Source of the DNA: an uncultured Pantoea sp.
Lineage (GTDB): Bacteria; Pseudomonadota; Gammaproteobacteria; Enterobacterales; Enterobacteriaceae
NCBI GenBank assembly: GCA_913778495.1
Contig: CAJYVD010000026.1
Span: 50,045-114,044 of the forward strand
DNA length: 64,000 nt
Direction: 5' to 3'
Below are positions 55,712-64,000 of this stretch, in pieces. The notes below the pieces were generated by a model. It was not told where the DNA came from and made no database searches. It saw only the letters and a list, made by a program, of their open reading frames with translations. Position 1 is the stretch's first letter, and every line of letters begins with the position of its first letter. The translations under genes and the position numbers were made by a program.

Positions 55712-56480
55712 ATTGTGAATGGCGTAAACGAGGTGCGTTAAACAGCGTCTTCGCATAAGAAAGAGTAATCCATGCACGCCGCAAGAAGCGCAAATGTCGG
55801 CCTTAACGCAACGCGTTCACGCCGTCGGACGAACGCGCGATTGGCGATGGCACCGTAAATACGCAAAGTCCTATATTCAGCGGTTACATTCCTCAAAGCC
55901 TGCTTACCGGCCATTATTCTCACTTTCAGTAAGCGATCCCTTGCTGCATCAATAAGAGATGCTTATTTCGCGGCGCAGTCTTCTTATGACCGCTTTTTGC
56001 CTTTTGCTGATTTCTTATGCCATAAAGCCAGCATTTTCCGCTGCCTGAACGTGATAACGCACGGTCAATCGTTCAGATAATCAACATTTATCGAATCATT
56101 TTGCAGGTTTTTTAACGATGCAAATCACTAAAGATAAGGCTGATAGCCAGATAATCGCGCGGCATTGCGCGCTTTATCACCTTTTTTAATTTCGGGTTTA
56201 AGCAATAACCCTGTTTTTTATCGTTGCTTGCACTTTCTCACACTCTGTGTAAATAACCCCACCTTGTATTGACGTTCTTTGCAACTGTTGACAAATTGAT
56301 GCCTCAATACGATGAGAGACGGCCGCGTTTGGTAGATTCCCCGGTATCAGCGCAATCCTTAATACCGCTCACATTTGGTCGCCGTAATATGGCGTGACCG
56401 TAGTACTGACCAGCCCGAACCGCATAAAAAAATCAGAGGTCGGGCGACGCACACAACATCACATCACAATGGAGCAAAAC
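55712..56480 (+). promoter_or_regulatory. Long AT-rich leader/promoter region of dppA
   Basis: About 770 bases without a supported gene. Small open frames here lack ribosome sites and recognisable domains. A TTGACA at 56288-56293 is a candidate -35 of dppA, but spacing to a good -10 is poor. The 3' part carries the GcvB-type target listed separately. No second copy of the tRNA 3' end, which would mark an integrated element, was seen. Confidence 0.5.
56449..56467 (+). promoter_or_regulatory. GcvB sRNA target-like site in the dppA leader
   Basis: A CA-rich stretch containing CACAACAT (56452-56459) lies just upstream of the dppA ribosome site. The G/U-rich R1 region of the GcvB small RNA represses dppA in E. 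coli and Salmonella through this type of sequence. GcvB itself is not in the window. Confidence 0.7.
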
Positions 56481-58091
56481 ATGATCAACTCCCTGGCTAA
56501 ATCCAGGATGCTGAAGGTCGGTCTCAGCCTGATTGCTTTGACCGTTGCCGCCGGCGTCCAGGCGAAAACCCTCGTTTACTGTTCTGAGGGGTCGCCGGAA
56601 GGTTTTAACCCGCAGCTCTTTACCTCTGGCACCACGTACGATGCCAGCTCCGTGCCGATCTACAACCGTCTGGTTGAGTTCAAAACGGGCACCACTGAGC
56701 TGCAGCCTGGCTTGGCTGAAAAATGGGACGTGAGCGAAGATGGAAAAACCTATACCTTCCATCTGCGTAAAGGCGTGAAGTGGCAAACCACCAAAGATTT
56801 TAAGCCCACGCGTACCTTTAACGCTGACGACGTCGTGTTCTCCTTCGAGCGCCAGCTCGACAAAAACAACAAGTACCACGGTGTTTCGGGTGGCAGCTAC
56901 GAATACTTCGAAGGCATGGACATGCCGAAGCTGATCGCCAAAATCGAAAAAGTGGACGACAACACCGTGCGCTTTACGCTGACCCGTCCAGAAGCACCGT
57001 TCCTGGCTGACCTCGGCATGGATTTCGCCTCCATCCTCTCGAAAGAGTATGCCGATAACATGCTGAAAGCGGGCACGCCGGAGAAGCTGGATCTGAATCC
57101 AGTGGGCACCGGTCCATTCGTGCTGCAGCAGTATCAGAAAGATTCACGCATTCTGTACAAAGCGAACCCGGATTTCTGGGGCACCAAGCCGAAGATCGAT
57201 CGCCTGGTGTTCTCCATCACGCCTGATGCGTCCGTGCGCTATGCCAAAATGCAGAAAGGCGAGTGCCAGGTGATGCCGTATCCGAATCCGGCTGATATCG
57301 CCAGCATGAAGAAAGACAGCAAAATTAACCTGATGGAGCAGCCGGGCCTGAACGTGGGTTATCTGTCGTTCAATACCGAGAAAAAACCGCTGGATAACGT
57401 CAAAGTGCGTCAGGCACTGACCATGGCGGTCAACAAGCAGGCCATCATTGATGCGGTTTATCAGGGAGCGGGTCAGGCGGCGAAAAACCTGATTCCACCG
57501 ACCATGTGGGGCTACAACGACGACGTTAAAGATTACGCTTACGATCCTGAGAAGGCCAAAGCGTTGCTGAAAGAAGCGGGCATGGCCGACGGCTTCTCTA
57601 TCGACCTGTGGGCGATGCCGGTACAACGTCCTTATAACCCGAACGCACGCCGTATGGCTGAGATGGTCCAGGCTGACTGGGCGAAAATTGGTGTGAAAGC
57701 CAAAATCGTTACCTACGAGTGGGGTGAATACCTCAAGCGTGCTAAAGCTGGTGAACACCAGACGGTAATGATGGGCTGGACCGGTGATAATGGGGATCCA
57801 GATAACTTCTTCGCCACGCTGTTCAGCTGCGCGGCGGCCAAAGACGGTTCGAACTACTCACGCTGGTGCTACAAGCCGTTTGAAGATCTGATTCAGCCAG
57901 CCCGTGCTGAAGCCGATCACAACAAACGTATTGCGCTCTACAAGCAGGCTCAGGTGGTAATGCACGATCAGGCTCCTGCGCTGATCATCGCGCACTCGAC
58001 CGTATACGAGCCAGTAAGCAAGAAAGTGAGTGGTTATGTGGTTGATCCATTAGGCAAACATCACTTCGAAAACGTCGATATTCAGGAATAA
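56481..58091 (+). CDS. dppA: Dipeptide-binding protein DppA
   Basis: Periplasmic receptor of the dipeptide importer; in E. coli it also serves heme uptake and dipeptide chemotaxis. It has 536 residues from ATG 56481, 6 bases after GGAG; E. coli DppA has 535. The signal peptide cleaves after VQA (about residue 28), giving KTLVYCSEGSPEGFNPQLF. PVGTGPFVLQQYQKDSRI and MMGWTGDNGDPDNFFATLFSC are highly conserved. First gene of dppABCDF. Confidence 0.97.
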   Translation: MINSLAKSRMLKVGLSLIALTVAAGVQAKTLVYCSEGSPEGFNPQLFTSGTTYDASSVPIYNRLVEFKTGTTELQPGLAEKWDVSEDGKTYTFHLRKGVKWQTTKDFKPTRTFNADDVVFSFERQLDKNNKYHGVSGGSYEYFEGMDMPKLIAKIEKVDDNTVRFTLTRPEAPFLADLGMDFASILSKEYADNMLKAGTPEKLDLNPVGTGPFVLQQYQKDSRILYKANPDFWGTKPKIDRLVFSITPDASVRYAKMQKGECQVMPYPNPADIASMKKDSKINLMEQPGLNVGYLSFNTEKKPLDNVKVRQALTMAVNKQAIIDAVYQGAGQAAKNLIPPTMWGYNDDVKDYAYDPEKAKALLKEAGMADGFSIDLWAMPVQRPYNPNARRMAEMVQADWAKIGVKAKIVTYEWGEYLKRAKAGEHQTVMMGWTGDNGDPDNFFATLFSCAAAKDGSNYSRWCYKPFEDLIQPARAEADHNKRIALYKQAQVVMHDQAPALIIAHSTVYEPVSKKVSGYVVDPLGKHHFENVDIQE

Positions 58092-58112
58092 CCTTTCGGA
58101 TCATCGCGGTCA

Positions 58113-58172
58113 GGGCCAGCGTTGCTGGCCCTCGGGCGGCACCTTTGTCGCCCGCGTTCCGCCCTTTTTTTC
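58113..58172 (+). promoter_or_regulatory. Competing hairpins between dppA and dppB (attenuator-like)
   Basis: A stable hairpin GGGCCAGC (58113-58120) / GCTGGCCC (58124-58131) is followed by GGGCGG (58134-58139), which can pair either with CGCCC at 58149-58153 or with CCGCCC at 58159-58164. The second choice is followed by a T-run (58165-58171), making a terminator. This would allow excess dppA over dppBCDF. Confidence 0.65.
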
Positions 58173-58284
58173 CGGCTTGTTTTTATTGAAGCGCTTCTTG
58201 CGTCGCGTCCGGCTGCGCCGGTTGCGTGTTGTGAGCAATGTAGTCCTCGGCTAACGCGCGGGGAAATGACTGAGAATCCGGCTT

Positions 58285-59304
58285 ATGCTGCAATTCATAC
58301 TCCGACGTCTGGGCCTTGTCATCCCAACGTTTATCGGTATTACCCTTCTGACCTTTGCGTTCGTGCATTTGATTCCCGGCGATCCGGTGCTAATCATGGC
58401 GGGCGAACGCGGTATTTCACCTGAGCGTCATGCTCAGCTAATGGCGCAGTTTGGCCTCGATCAGCCGATGTGGAAGCAGTACATCACCTATATCAATGGG
58501 GTGCTGCACGGCGATCTGGGGATTTCACTCAAGAGCCGTATTCCGGTGTGGGACGAGTTTGTTCCGCGCTTCAAAGCCACGCTGGAGTTGGGTATCTGCG
58601 CCATGCTGTTTGCCGTTGCCGTGGGGATTCCGGTGGGCGTGCTGGCGGCGGTAAAACGCGGCTCCGTGTTTGATCACACCGCTGTCGGGATTTCGCTGAC
58701 GGGCTATTCCATGCCCATTTTCTGGTGGGGCATCATGCTGATCATGCTGGTCTCGGTGCAGCTGAACCTGACGCCGGTGTCCGGCCGCGTCAGTGATGCG
58801 ATCTTCCTCGACGACAGCCACCCGCTTACCGGCTTTATGCTGATTGATACGCTGCTGTGGGGCGAGTCCGGCGATTTCAAAGACGCAGTGATGCACATGA
58901 TTCTGCCCGCCATCGTGCTCGGCACGATTCCGCTGGCGGTGATCGTGCGCATGACGCGTTCGGCGATGCTGGAAGTGCTGGGTGAAGACTATATCCGCAC
59001 CGCGCGCGCCAAAGGCTTAACGCGCATGCGCGTAATTGTGGTGCACGCACTGCGTAACGCCATGCTGCCCGTGGTCACGGTGATTGGTTTGCAAGTGGGT
59101 ACGCTGCTGGCCGGCGCGATCCTCACGGAAACCATCTTCTCCTGGCCGGGACTGGGCCGCTGGCTGATTGAAGCGCTGCAGCGCCGTGACTATCCGGTAG
59201 TGCAGGGCGGCGTGCTGCTGGTGGCAATCATGATTATCGTGGTCAACCTGCTGGTTGATCTGCTGTATGGCGTGGTGAATCCGCGCATTCGTCATAAGAA
59301 ATAA
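58285..59304 (+). CDS. dppB: Dipeptide ABC transporter permease DppB
   Basis: Inner-membrane permease of 339 residues, the E. coli length. MLQFILRRLGLVIPTFIGITLLTFAF starts the first helix. HLIPGDPVLIMAGERGISPERHAQLM and the EAA loop DYIRTARAKGLTRMRVIVVHALRN are typical. It follows dppA after a 193-bp gap with hairpins and is 9 bp before dppC. Confidence 0.96.
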   Translation: MLQFILRRLGLVIPTFIGITLLTFAFVHLIPGDPVLIMAGERGISPERHAQLMAQFGLDQPMWKQYITYINGVLHGDLGISLKSRIPVWDEFVPRFKATLELGICAMLFAVAVGIPVGVLAAVKRGSVFDHTAVGISLTGYSMPIFWWGIMLIMLVSVQLNLTPVSGRVSDAIFLDDSHPLTGFMLIDTLLWGESGDFKDAVMHMILPAIVLGTIPLAVIVRMTRSAMLEVLGEDYIRTARAKGLTRMRVIVVHALRNAMLPVVTVIGLQVGTLLAGAILTETIFSWPGLGRWLIEALQRRDYPVVQGGVLLVAIMIIVVNLLVDLLYGVVNPRIRHKK

Positions 59305-59313
59305 GGGGGAATT

Positions 59314-60216
59314 ATGTCTGTTGTCGATCCCGCAAGCGTAAGCGCTGCACCCAAGCCGATGACCCCTCTGCAGGAATTCTGGCACTATTTTAAACGTAAC
59401 AAAGGCGCGGTTATCGGCCTGGCTTACATCATCGTGATGCTGTTGGTCGCCATCTTCGCCGATCTCGTGGCCCCGCACGGCCCAGCTGAGCAGTTCCGTG
59501 ATGCGCTGCTGCATCCGCCGGTCTGGCAAGAAGGCGGCAGCTGGAGCTATATCCTCGGCACCGATGATGTGGGTCGTGACATCCTGTCGCGTCTGATGTT
59601 TGGCGCCCGCTTATCGCTGCTGGTGGGGTGTCTGGTGGTGGTGCTGTCGCTGATCCTCGGCATCATTTTTGGCTTGATGGCCGGCTATTTGGGCGGCGCT
59701 GTGGACGCCACCATCATGCGTTTAGTGGACATCATGCTGGCGCTGCCGAGCCTGCTGTTGGCGCTGGTGCTGGTAGCGATCTTTGGTCCGTCGATTGTGA
59801 ACGCCTCGCTGGCGCTGACCTTCGTGGCGCTGCCGCACTATATTCGCCTGACGCGCGCCGCCGTACTGGTGGAAGTCAATCGCGACTACGTGACGGCATC
59901 CAGCGTCGCGGGTGCTGGCACGCTGCGTCAGATGTTTGTGAATATTCTGCCTAACTGTCTGGCACCGCTGATCGTGCAGGCGTCATTAGGTTTCTCCAAC
60001 GCCATTCTGGACATGGCGGCGTTGGGCTTTCTCGGTATGGGGGCGCAGCCGCCGACGCCGGAGTGGGGCACCATGCTCTCCGACGTGCTGCAATATGCGC
60101 AAAGTGCCTGGTGGGTCGTGACCTTCCCCGGATTGGTCATTCTTCTCACGGTTCTGGCATTTAACCTCATGGGCGATGGCTTACGTGATGCCCTTGACCC
60201 GAAACTCAAGCAGTAA
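59314..60216 (+). CDS. dppC: Dipeptide ABC transporter permease DppC
   Basis: Inner-membrane permease of 300 residues, the E. coli length. The OppC_N region QEFWHYFKRNKGAVIGLAYIIVMLLVAIFADLVAPHGP is followed by LGTDDVGRDILSRLMFGARLSL and the EAA loop NRDYVTASSVAGAGTLRQMFVNILPN. AGGGGGAA ribosome site; 12 bp before dppD. Confidence 0.96.
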   Translation: MSVVDPASVSAAPKPMTPLQEFWHYFKRNKGAVIGLAYIIVMLLVAIFADLVAPHGPAEQFRDALLHPPVWQEGGSWSYILGTDDVGRDILSRLMFGARLSLLVGCLVVVLSLILGIIFGLMAGYLGGAVDATIMRLVDIMLALPSLLLALVLVAIFGPSIVNASLALTFVALPHYIRLTRAAVLVEVNRDYVTASSVAGAGTLRQMFVNILPNCLAPLIVQASLGFSNAILDMAALGFLGMGAQPPTPEWGTMLSDVLQYAQSAWWVVTFPGLVILLTVLAFNLMGDGLRDALDPKLKQ

Positions 60217-60228
60217 AGAGGCACCGAG

Positions 60229-61215
60229 ATGGCGTTATTAAATGTAGAAAAATTGTCGGTGCACTTCGGCGACGAAAAAGCACCGTTCCGTGCGGTGGAT
60301 CGCATCAGTTATCGCGTAGAGCAGGGACAAGTGCTGGGTATCGTGGGCGAATCCGGCTCCGGTAAGTCGGTGAGCTCTCTGGCATTAATGGGGCTGATTG
60401 ATTATCCCGGTCGGGTGAAGGCGGAAAAGTTGCTCTTCTCCGATCGCGACCTGCAAACCGTCTCTGAAAAAGAGCGCCGCCAGCTGGTGGGGGCGGAAGT
60501 GGCGATGATTTTCCAGGATCCCATGACCAGCCTGAACCCCTGCTACACCGTGGGCTTCCAGATTATGGAAGCGCTCAAAGTGCATCAGGGCGGTAATAAG
60601 CGCACGCGTCGTCAGCGTGCCATCGATCTGCTGGATCAGGTCGGTATTCCCGATCCGGCTTCGCGGCTGGATGTGTATCCGCACCAGCTTTCCGGCGGCA
60701 TGAGCCAGCGCGTGATGATCGCCATGGCCATCGCGTGTAAGCCCAAACTGCTGATTGCAGATGAACCTACCACGGCGCTGGACGTAACCATTCAGGCGCA
60801 AATCATTGAACTGCTGCTGGAGTTGCAAAAGCAGGAGAACATGGCGCTGATTCTGATCACGCACGATTTGGCGCTGGTGGCGGAAGCGGCACAGCACATC
60901 ATCGTGATGTACGCCGGGCAGGTGGTAGAGAGTGGCAAAGCGGTCGATATTTTTAAAGCGCCGCGCCATCCCTACACTCAAGCGCTGCTGCGTGCGCTGC
61001 CGGAGTTCGCGGTAGACAAGGCGCGACTGGCATCGCTGCCTGGCGTGGTGCCGGGCAAATACGATCGTCCAACCGGCTGCTTGCTGAATCCGCGCTGCCC
61101 CTACGTGACCGATCGCTGCCGTACCGAAGAACCTGAACTGCGCGACATTCCGGGGCGTCAGTCTAAATGCCATTTCCCACTGGATGATGCCGGGAGACCC
61201 ACCTATGAGTCTTGA
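60229..61215 (+). CDS. dppD: Dipeptide ABC transporter ATPase DppD
   Basis: ATPase of 328 residues (E. coli 327). Walker [10 protein letters not shown], signature [15 protein letters not shown], Walker [13 protein letters not shown], and the C-terminal oligopeptide-ATPase motif [22 protein letters not shown] are present. Its end overlaps dppF by 11 bases, so translation is coupled. Confidence 0.97.
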   Translation: MALLNVEKLSVHFGDEKAPFRAVDRISYRVEQGQVLGIVGESGSGKSVSSLALMGLIDYPGRVKAEKLLFSDRDLQTVSEKERRQLVGAEVAMIFQDPMTSLNPCYTVGFQIMEALKVHQGGNKRTRRQRAIDLLDQVGIPDPASRLDVYPHQLSGGMSQRVMIAMAIACKPKLLIADEPTTALDVTIQAQIIELLLELQKQENMALILITHDLALVAEAAQHIIVMYAGQVVESGKAVDIFKAPRHPYTQALLRALPEFAVDKARLASLPGVVPGKYDRPTGCLLNPRCPYVTDRCRTEEPELRDIPGRQSKCHFPLDDAGRPTYES

Positions 61216-62215
61216 TACTACTGAGCAGAATTACCTGCTGCAGGCGATTGACCTGAAAAAACACTACCCGGTGAAGAAAGGCCTGTTTGGCCAGGAGCGT
61301 CTGGTCAAAGCGCTGGATGGCGTCTCATTTAACCTTGAGCGTGGCAAAACGCTGGCGGTGGTCGGCGAGTCCGGCTGTGGAAAATCCACCCTTGGCCGCC
61401 TGCTGACCATGATTGAAACGCCAACCGAAGGCCAGCTTTACTGGCACGGTCAGGATCTGCTCAAGCACGATCCCCAGGCGCAGAAGCTGCGTCGCCAGAA
61501 AATCCAGATCGTGTTTCAAAACCCCTATGGTTCATTGAATCCACGCAAGAAAATCAGCCAGATTCTGGAAGAGCCGCTGGTGATCAATACCGCCTTGAGC
61601 AAAGCCGAACGCCGCGAAAAAACGCTGGAGATGATGGCGAAAGTGGGCCTGAAAACCGAGCATTACGATCGCTATCCGCATATGTTCTCGGGCGGACAGC
61701 GGCAGCGTATCGCGATTGCGCGCGGCCTGATGCTCGATCCAGACGTGCTGATTGCCGACGAACCTGTCTCGGCGCTGGACGTGTCGGTGCGGGCGCAGGT
61801 GCTTAACCTGATGATGGACTTGCAGCAGGACTTGGGCTTGTCCTATGTGTTCATTTCCCACGATCTCTCGGTGGTGGAGCACATTGCGGATGAAGTGATG
61901 GTGATGTATCTCGGTCGCTGCGTGGAAAAAGGCAGCAAAGAGGCGATTTTCAGTAATCCGCGCCATCCGTACACGCAGGCGCTGCTGTCAGCCACGCCGC
62001 GCCTGAATCCGGACGATCGTCGCGAACGCATTAAACTCACGGGCGAGTTACCGAGTCCGTTGAATCCGCCGCCAGGCTGTGCGTTTAACGCGCGCTGCCG
62101 CCGTCGTTTCGGCACCTGCGTTCAGTTGCAGCCCAAATTGCAGCAGTACGGTGAACAGCAGATCGCCTGTTTTGCTGTGGATCAGGATGAAAATCAGGGC
62201 GTGCCGACGCGTTAA
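61205..62215 (+). CDS. dppF: Dipeptide ABC transporter ATPase DppF
   Basis: ATPase of 336 residues from ATG 61205, chosen because homology begins at [20 protein letters not shown]; the frame extends slightly upstream. Walker [10 protein letters not shown], signature [15 protein letters not shown], Walker [13 protein letters not shown], and C-terminal [15 protein letters not shown]. Last gene of dppABCDF. Confidence 0.97.
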   Translation: MSLDTTEQNYLLQAIDLKKHYPVKKGLFGQERLVKALDGVSFNLERGKTLAVVGESGCGKSTLGRLLTMIETPTEGQLYWHGQDLLKHDPQAQKLRRQKIQIVFQNPYGSLNPRKKISQILEEPLVINTALSKAERREKTLEMMAKVGLKTEHYDRYPHMFSGGQRQRIAIARGLMLDPDVLIADEPVSALDVSVRAQVLNLMMDLQQDLGLSYVFISHDLSVVEHIADEVMVMYLGRCVEKGSKEAIFSNPRHPYTQALLSATPRLNPDDRRERIKLTGELPSPLNPPPGCAFNARCRRRFGTCVQLQPKLQQYGEQQIACFAVDQDENQGVPTR

Positions 62216-62234
62216 TCGGGCGTCAAACACAGCG

Positions 62235-62261
62235 AAAGGCTCCTGCGGGAGCCTTTTTTAT
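62235..62261 (+). terminator. Intrinsic terminator of dppABCDF
   Basis: Stem AAAGGCTCC (62235-62243) / GGAGCCTTT (62248-62256), loop TGCG, followed by T's. Confidence 0.95.
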
Positions 62262-62350
62262 TGCGATACGCAGCGGAAACCGCGATCTTCTCTGATGTTG
62301 TCTATTTTCAAAAACGTCACGGCCATACGGTGAATCAATAGGATGCTGCA

Positions 62351-63352
62351 ATGAAGATGATGCGCTTCGGATGTCAATGGATGCTCGGTTTCATGATGAT
62401 GTGCATAAGTGCTCACGCGCTGGCAGACGGCTGGAGCAGCTACAAAAGCCGCTTTTTACAGCCCGATGGCCGCATTATTGATACGGCCAACCACAACGTC
62501 AGTCATACCGAAGGGCAGGGCTACGGTATGCTGCTGGCCGTCGCCAATCACGATCGCCCTACCTTTGATTTGCTTTGGCAGTGGACGCGCACGCATCTTC
62601 GTAACGCGGATAACGGGCTGTTTTACTGGCGCTATACGCCAGACGCGGCCGATCCCGTGGCGGATAAGAATAACGCCTCTGACGGTGACGTGCTGATTGC
62701 ATGGGCGCTGCAGCGTGCGGCACGGCAGTGGGGCGGGGATTATCAGGCGGCCTCGGACGCGATCCAACGCGCCATCCTGGCGCATAACGTTATCACTTAT
62801 GCCGGATATCGGGTGATGCTGCCGGGCGCGCAGGGCTTCAATAAAACCGATTATGTGGTACTCAACCCTTCCTATTTCCTGTTTGCCGCCTGGCGCGCGT
62901 TCGCCGAACACGGTCAGCCGCGCGAGTGGAACCGGCTGATCGCGGATGGCATGGCGCTGCTGGGTAAAATGCGCTTCGGTAAAACCCACCTGCCGCTGGA
63001 TTGGGTCGCGCTCAACGCCGATGGCACGATCGCGCCAGCGGCCGACTATTCCAGCCGCTTCAGCTACGATGCGATTCGCGTGCCGCTGAATATCTGGTGG
63101 TACGATCCGCGCAGCCCACAGCTGGCCCCGTTCCAGCAACTCTGGCAGGGATATGGCCGTGAAAACACGCCCGCCTGGTTTGACGTGCTCAAGAATACCG
63201 TTGCACCTTATCCGCTGAGCGGTGGATTGCTGGCGGTGAGGGATGTGGTGTTGAGCGAGAGCGGGTATTTGAGCGATCGCCTGACGCCGGATCAGGACTA
63301 TTTTTCCGCCAGCCTGCAGTTACTGACGTGGATGGCCTATCAGGAAAATTAG
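62351..63352 (+). CDS. Secreted GH8 endoglucanase (CelY/BcsZ-like)
   Basis: Endo-beta-1,4-glucanase of glycoside hydrolase family 8, 333 residues. The signal peptide is residues 1-25 (cleaves after ALA). The catalytic-acid Glu54 lies in NVSHTEGQGYGMLLAVAN; ASDGDVLIAWALQRA and GFNKTDYVVLNPSYFLFAAW are the other GH8 blocks. The sequence resembles Dickeya CelY more than BcsZ of cellulose-synthesis operons. No bcsA/B gene is seen downstream, although the E. coli bcs operon lies beside dpp. It may act on plant or self-made cellulose. Confidence 0.9.
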   Translation: MKMMRFGCQWMLGFMMMCISAHALADGWSSYKSRFLQPDGRIIDTANHNVSHTEGQGYGMLLAVANHDRPTFDLLWQWTRTHLRNADNGLFYWRYTPDAADPVADKNNASDGDVLIAWALQRAARQWGGDYQAASDAIQRAILAHNVITYAGYRVMLPGAQGFNKTDYVVLNPSYFLFAAWRAFAEHGQPREWNRLIADGMALLGKMRFGKTHLPLDWVALNADGTIAPAADYSSRFSYDAIRVPLNIWWYDPRSPQLAPFQQLWQGYGRENTPAWFDVLKNTVAPYPLSGGLLAVRDVVLSESGYLSDRLTPDQDYFSASLQLLTWMAYQEN

Positions 63353-63600
63353 CCGCAGGCAGGTTTGCCGCAGGCAGCGGCTAAGGTGCTTTTGCGCTGG
63401 CGCGAGGCGCAGTGCATCTTTCGTTCGCCATGGCAATGGCAGGTGCCTGTGCCGCAGGCAGCGGGTCGGTGCTTTTCGCTGGCGCGAGGCGCGGTGCAAC
63501 TTTCGTTCGCCGCAGGCAGCGGCTGATGTGCCTTTTCGCTGGCGCGGGGCCCGGTGCAACTTTCGTTCGCCATAGCAATGGCAGGTGCCTTGCCCGCCGT
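63353..63600. repeat. Imperfect GC-rich repeat array downstream of the GH8 gene
   Basis: A mosaic of three recurring units: GCCGCAGGCAGCGG at about 63367, 63451 and 63509; CGCTGGCGCGAGGCGC with following GTGCAWCTTTCGTTCGCC at about 63395, 63477 and 63537; and ATGGCAATGGCAGGTGCC-type at about 63430 and 63571. Spacing is irregular (82 and 60 bases). The open frames across it look low-complexity and lack ribosome sites, so it is treated as non-coding. Confidence 0.75.
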
Positions 63601-64000
63601 GCGGCGCACGAGCAGAGGGCGCCTGGGCCGCGCCCTCTGCACTCCCCGGCCCTGCGCCAGCCCCACTCGCCGCTGCGCGGTCCCCTCACTCGCTCAGTCT
63701 TCCTGACGGACCGGCGTCGATTCGCTCCTGCTCAACGCCGCCTCTCGCGGCATCCATGCCGCTCGCCCTGGAAGCCTTCACTCATTCAGCGAGTCGGGAT
63801 GGCGCCTCACAAACCTCGCTGTGGGTCTTTTATGTTTTTTGTGGCGACCGTGTGGCGGTAAGACTTTTAAGTAACATCCAGGCGGTGCTGCTTTGAGCAA
63901 AAACCTTCTTTTGTGTCTTTAGTCTTTTTCAGCCAACAGCTGTCTTTGAGACCTGCTTTCGGCCCCACAGACAACACCGACCAAAATAGAATGAAATGGG
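63601..64000. repeat. Non-coding tract with a perfect 11-bp hairpin
   Basis: GCAGAGGGCGC (63612-63622) pairs exactly with GCGCCCTCTGC (63630-63640) around a 7-base loop. The following C-rich sequence to about 63790 and the AT-richer end have no convincing gene. It looks like part of a dispersed element continuing beyond the right edge. Confidence 0.6.

Noticed and set aside
55738-55923. Small minus-strand frame downstream of tRNA-Pro, possible integrated element gene
   Set aside because: No ribosome site, no domain, and no repeated tRNA 3' end that would mark an attachment site.
63353-63600. CRISPR array
   Set aside because: Units differ in length and sequence, spacing is irregular and there are no unique spacers or cas genes.
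63412-63896. Overlapping open frames in the right-hand repeat tract
   Set aside because: Low-complexity Ala/Arg/Pro-rich translations open in several frames at once, explained by GC-rich repeats; no start signals.

Overview
The window looks like chromosome of an enterobacterium, most likely Erwiniaceae (Pantoea/Mixta/Erwinia-like). The evidence is: dnaT-dnaC, which is an Enterobacterales-specific pair; near full-length E. coli-type XylFGHR/XylAB, GlyQS, MtlADR, EptB and DppABCDF; a lone GH8 cellulase that resembles plant-pathogen CelY more than the BcsZ of a cellulose operon; and several blocks that in E. coli lie in the same broad sector (tag/yhjY, xyl, glyQS, mtl, eptB-tRNA-Pro-dpp). The genus is an inference; no search was run.

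Layout. 1-5.75 kb: tag (cut by the left edge), a YhjY-like barrel protein, an unknown membrane protein, dnaT-dnaC, and two orphan regulators (ROK and LacI). 5.8-9.4 kb: an AT-richer surface-polysaccharide patch with a membrane acyltransferase, an EpsG/Wzy-like protein and a secreted esterase. 9.6-10.3 kb: a HigBA-type toxin-antitoxin pair. 10.4-18.5 kb: the complete D-xylose system (xylR, xylHGF, divergent xylAB). 18.5-28.5 kb: wecH, glyQS, yibF, fdhE and fdhD with no formate dehydrogenase between them, a DeoR regulator with a class III aminotransferase, and sodA. 28.6-35.1 kb: a VirK/YbjX protein, yibL, the mannitol operon mtlADR behind four canonical CRP sites, and yiaF. 35.3-43.1 kb: a compact seven-gene operon (FadR-type regulator, five-component peptide ABC importer, cytosolic gamma-glutamyltransferase).

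43.4-51.3 kb is the highlight: a guanidine-degradation operon (ABC importer, two DUF1989 carboxyguanidine-deiminase-type subunits, a 1200-residue biotin-dependent guanidine/urea carboxylase). It opens with a guanidine-I (ykkC) riboswitch fused to an intrinsic terminator. It also carries a second, unrelated guanidine sensor of the guanidine-II (mini-ykkC) type in the 80 nt before the carboxylase gene. The usual last enzyme, allophanate hydrolase, is not in the window. Directly downstream is an unexplained 90-nt RNA-like element with nested helices, ahead of an orphan XRE regulator.

51.9-62.2 kb: a small SpoT-like HD hydrolase, ohrR-ohr, eptB, tRNA-Pro(UGG) and dppABCDF with a GcvB target site in the dppA leader and competing hairpins between dppA and dppB. 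62.3-64 kb: a GH8 endoglucanase followed by a 650-base non-coding tract of imperfect GC-rich repeats and a perfect 11-bp hairpin.
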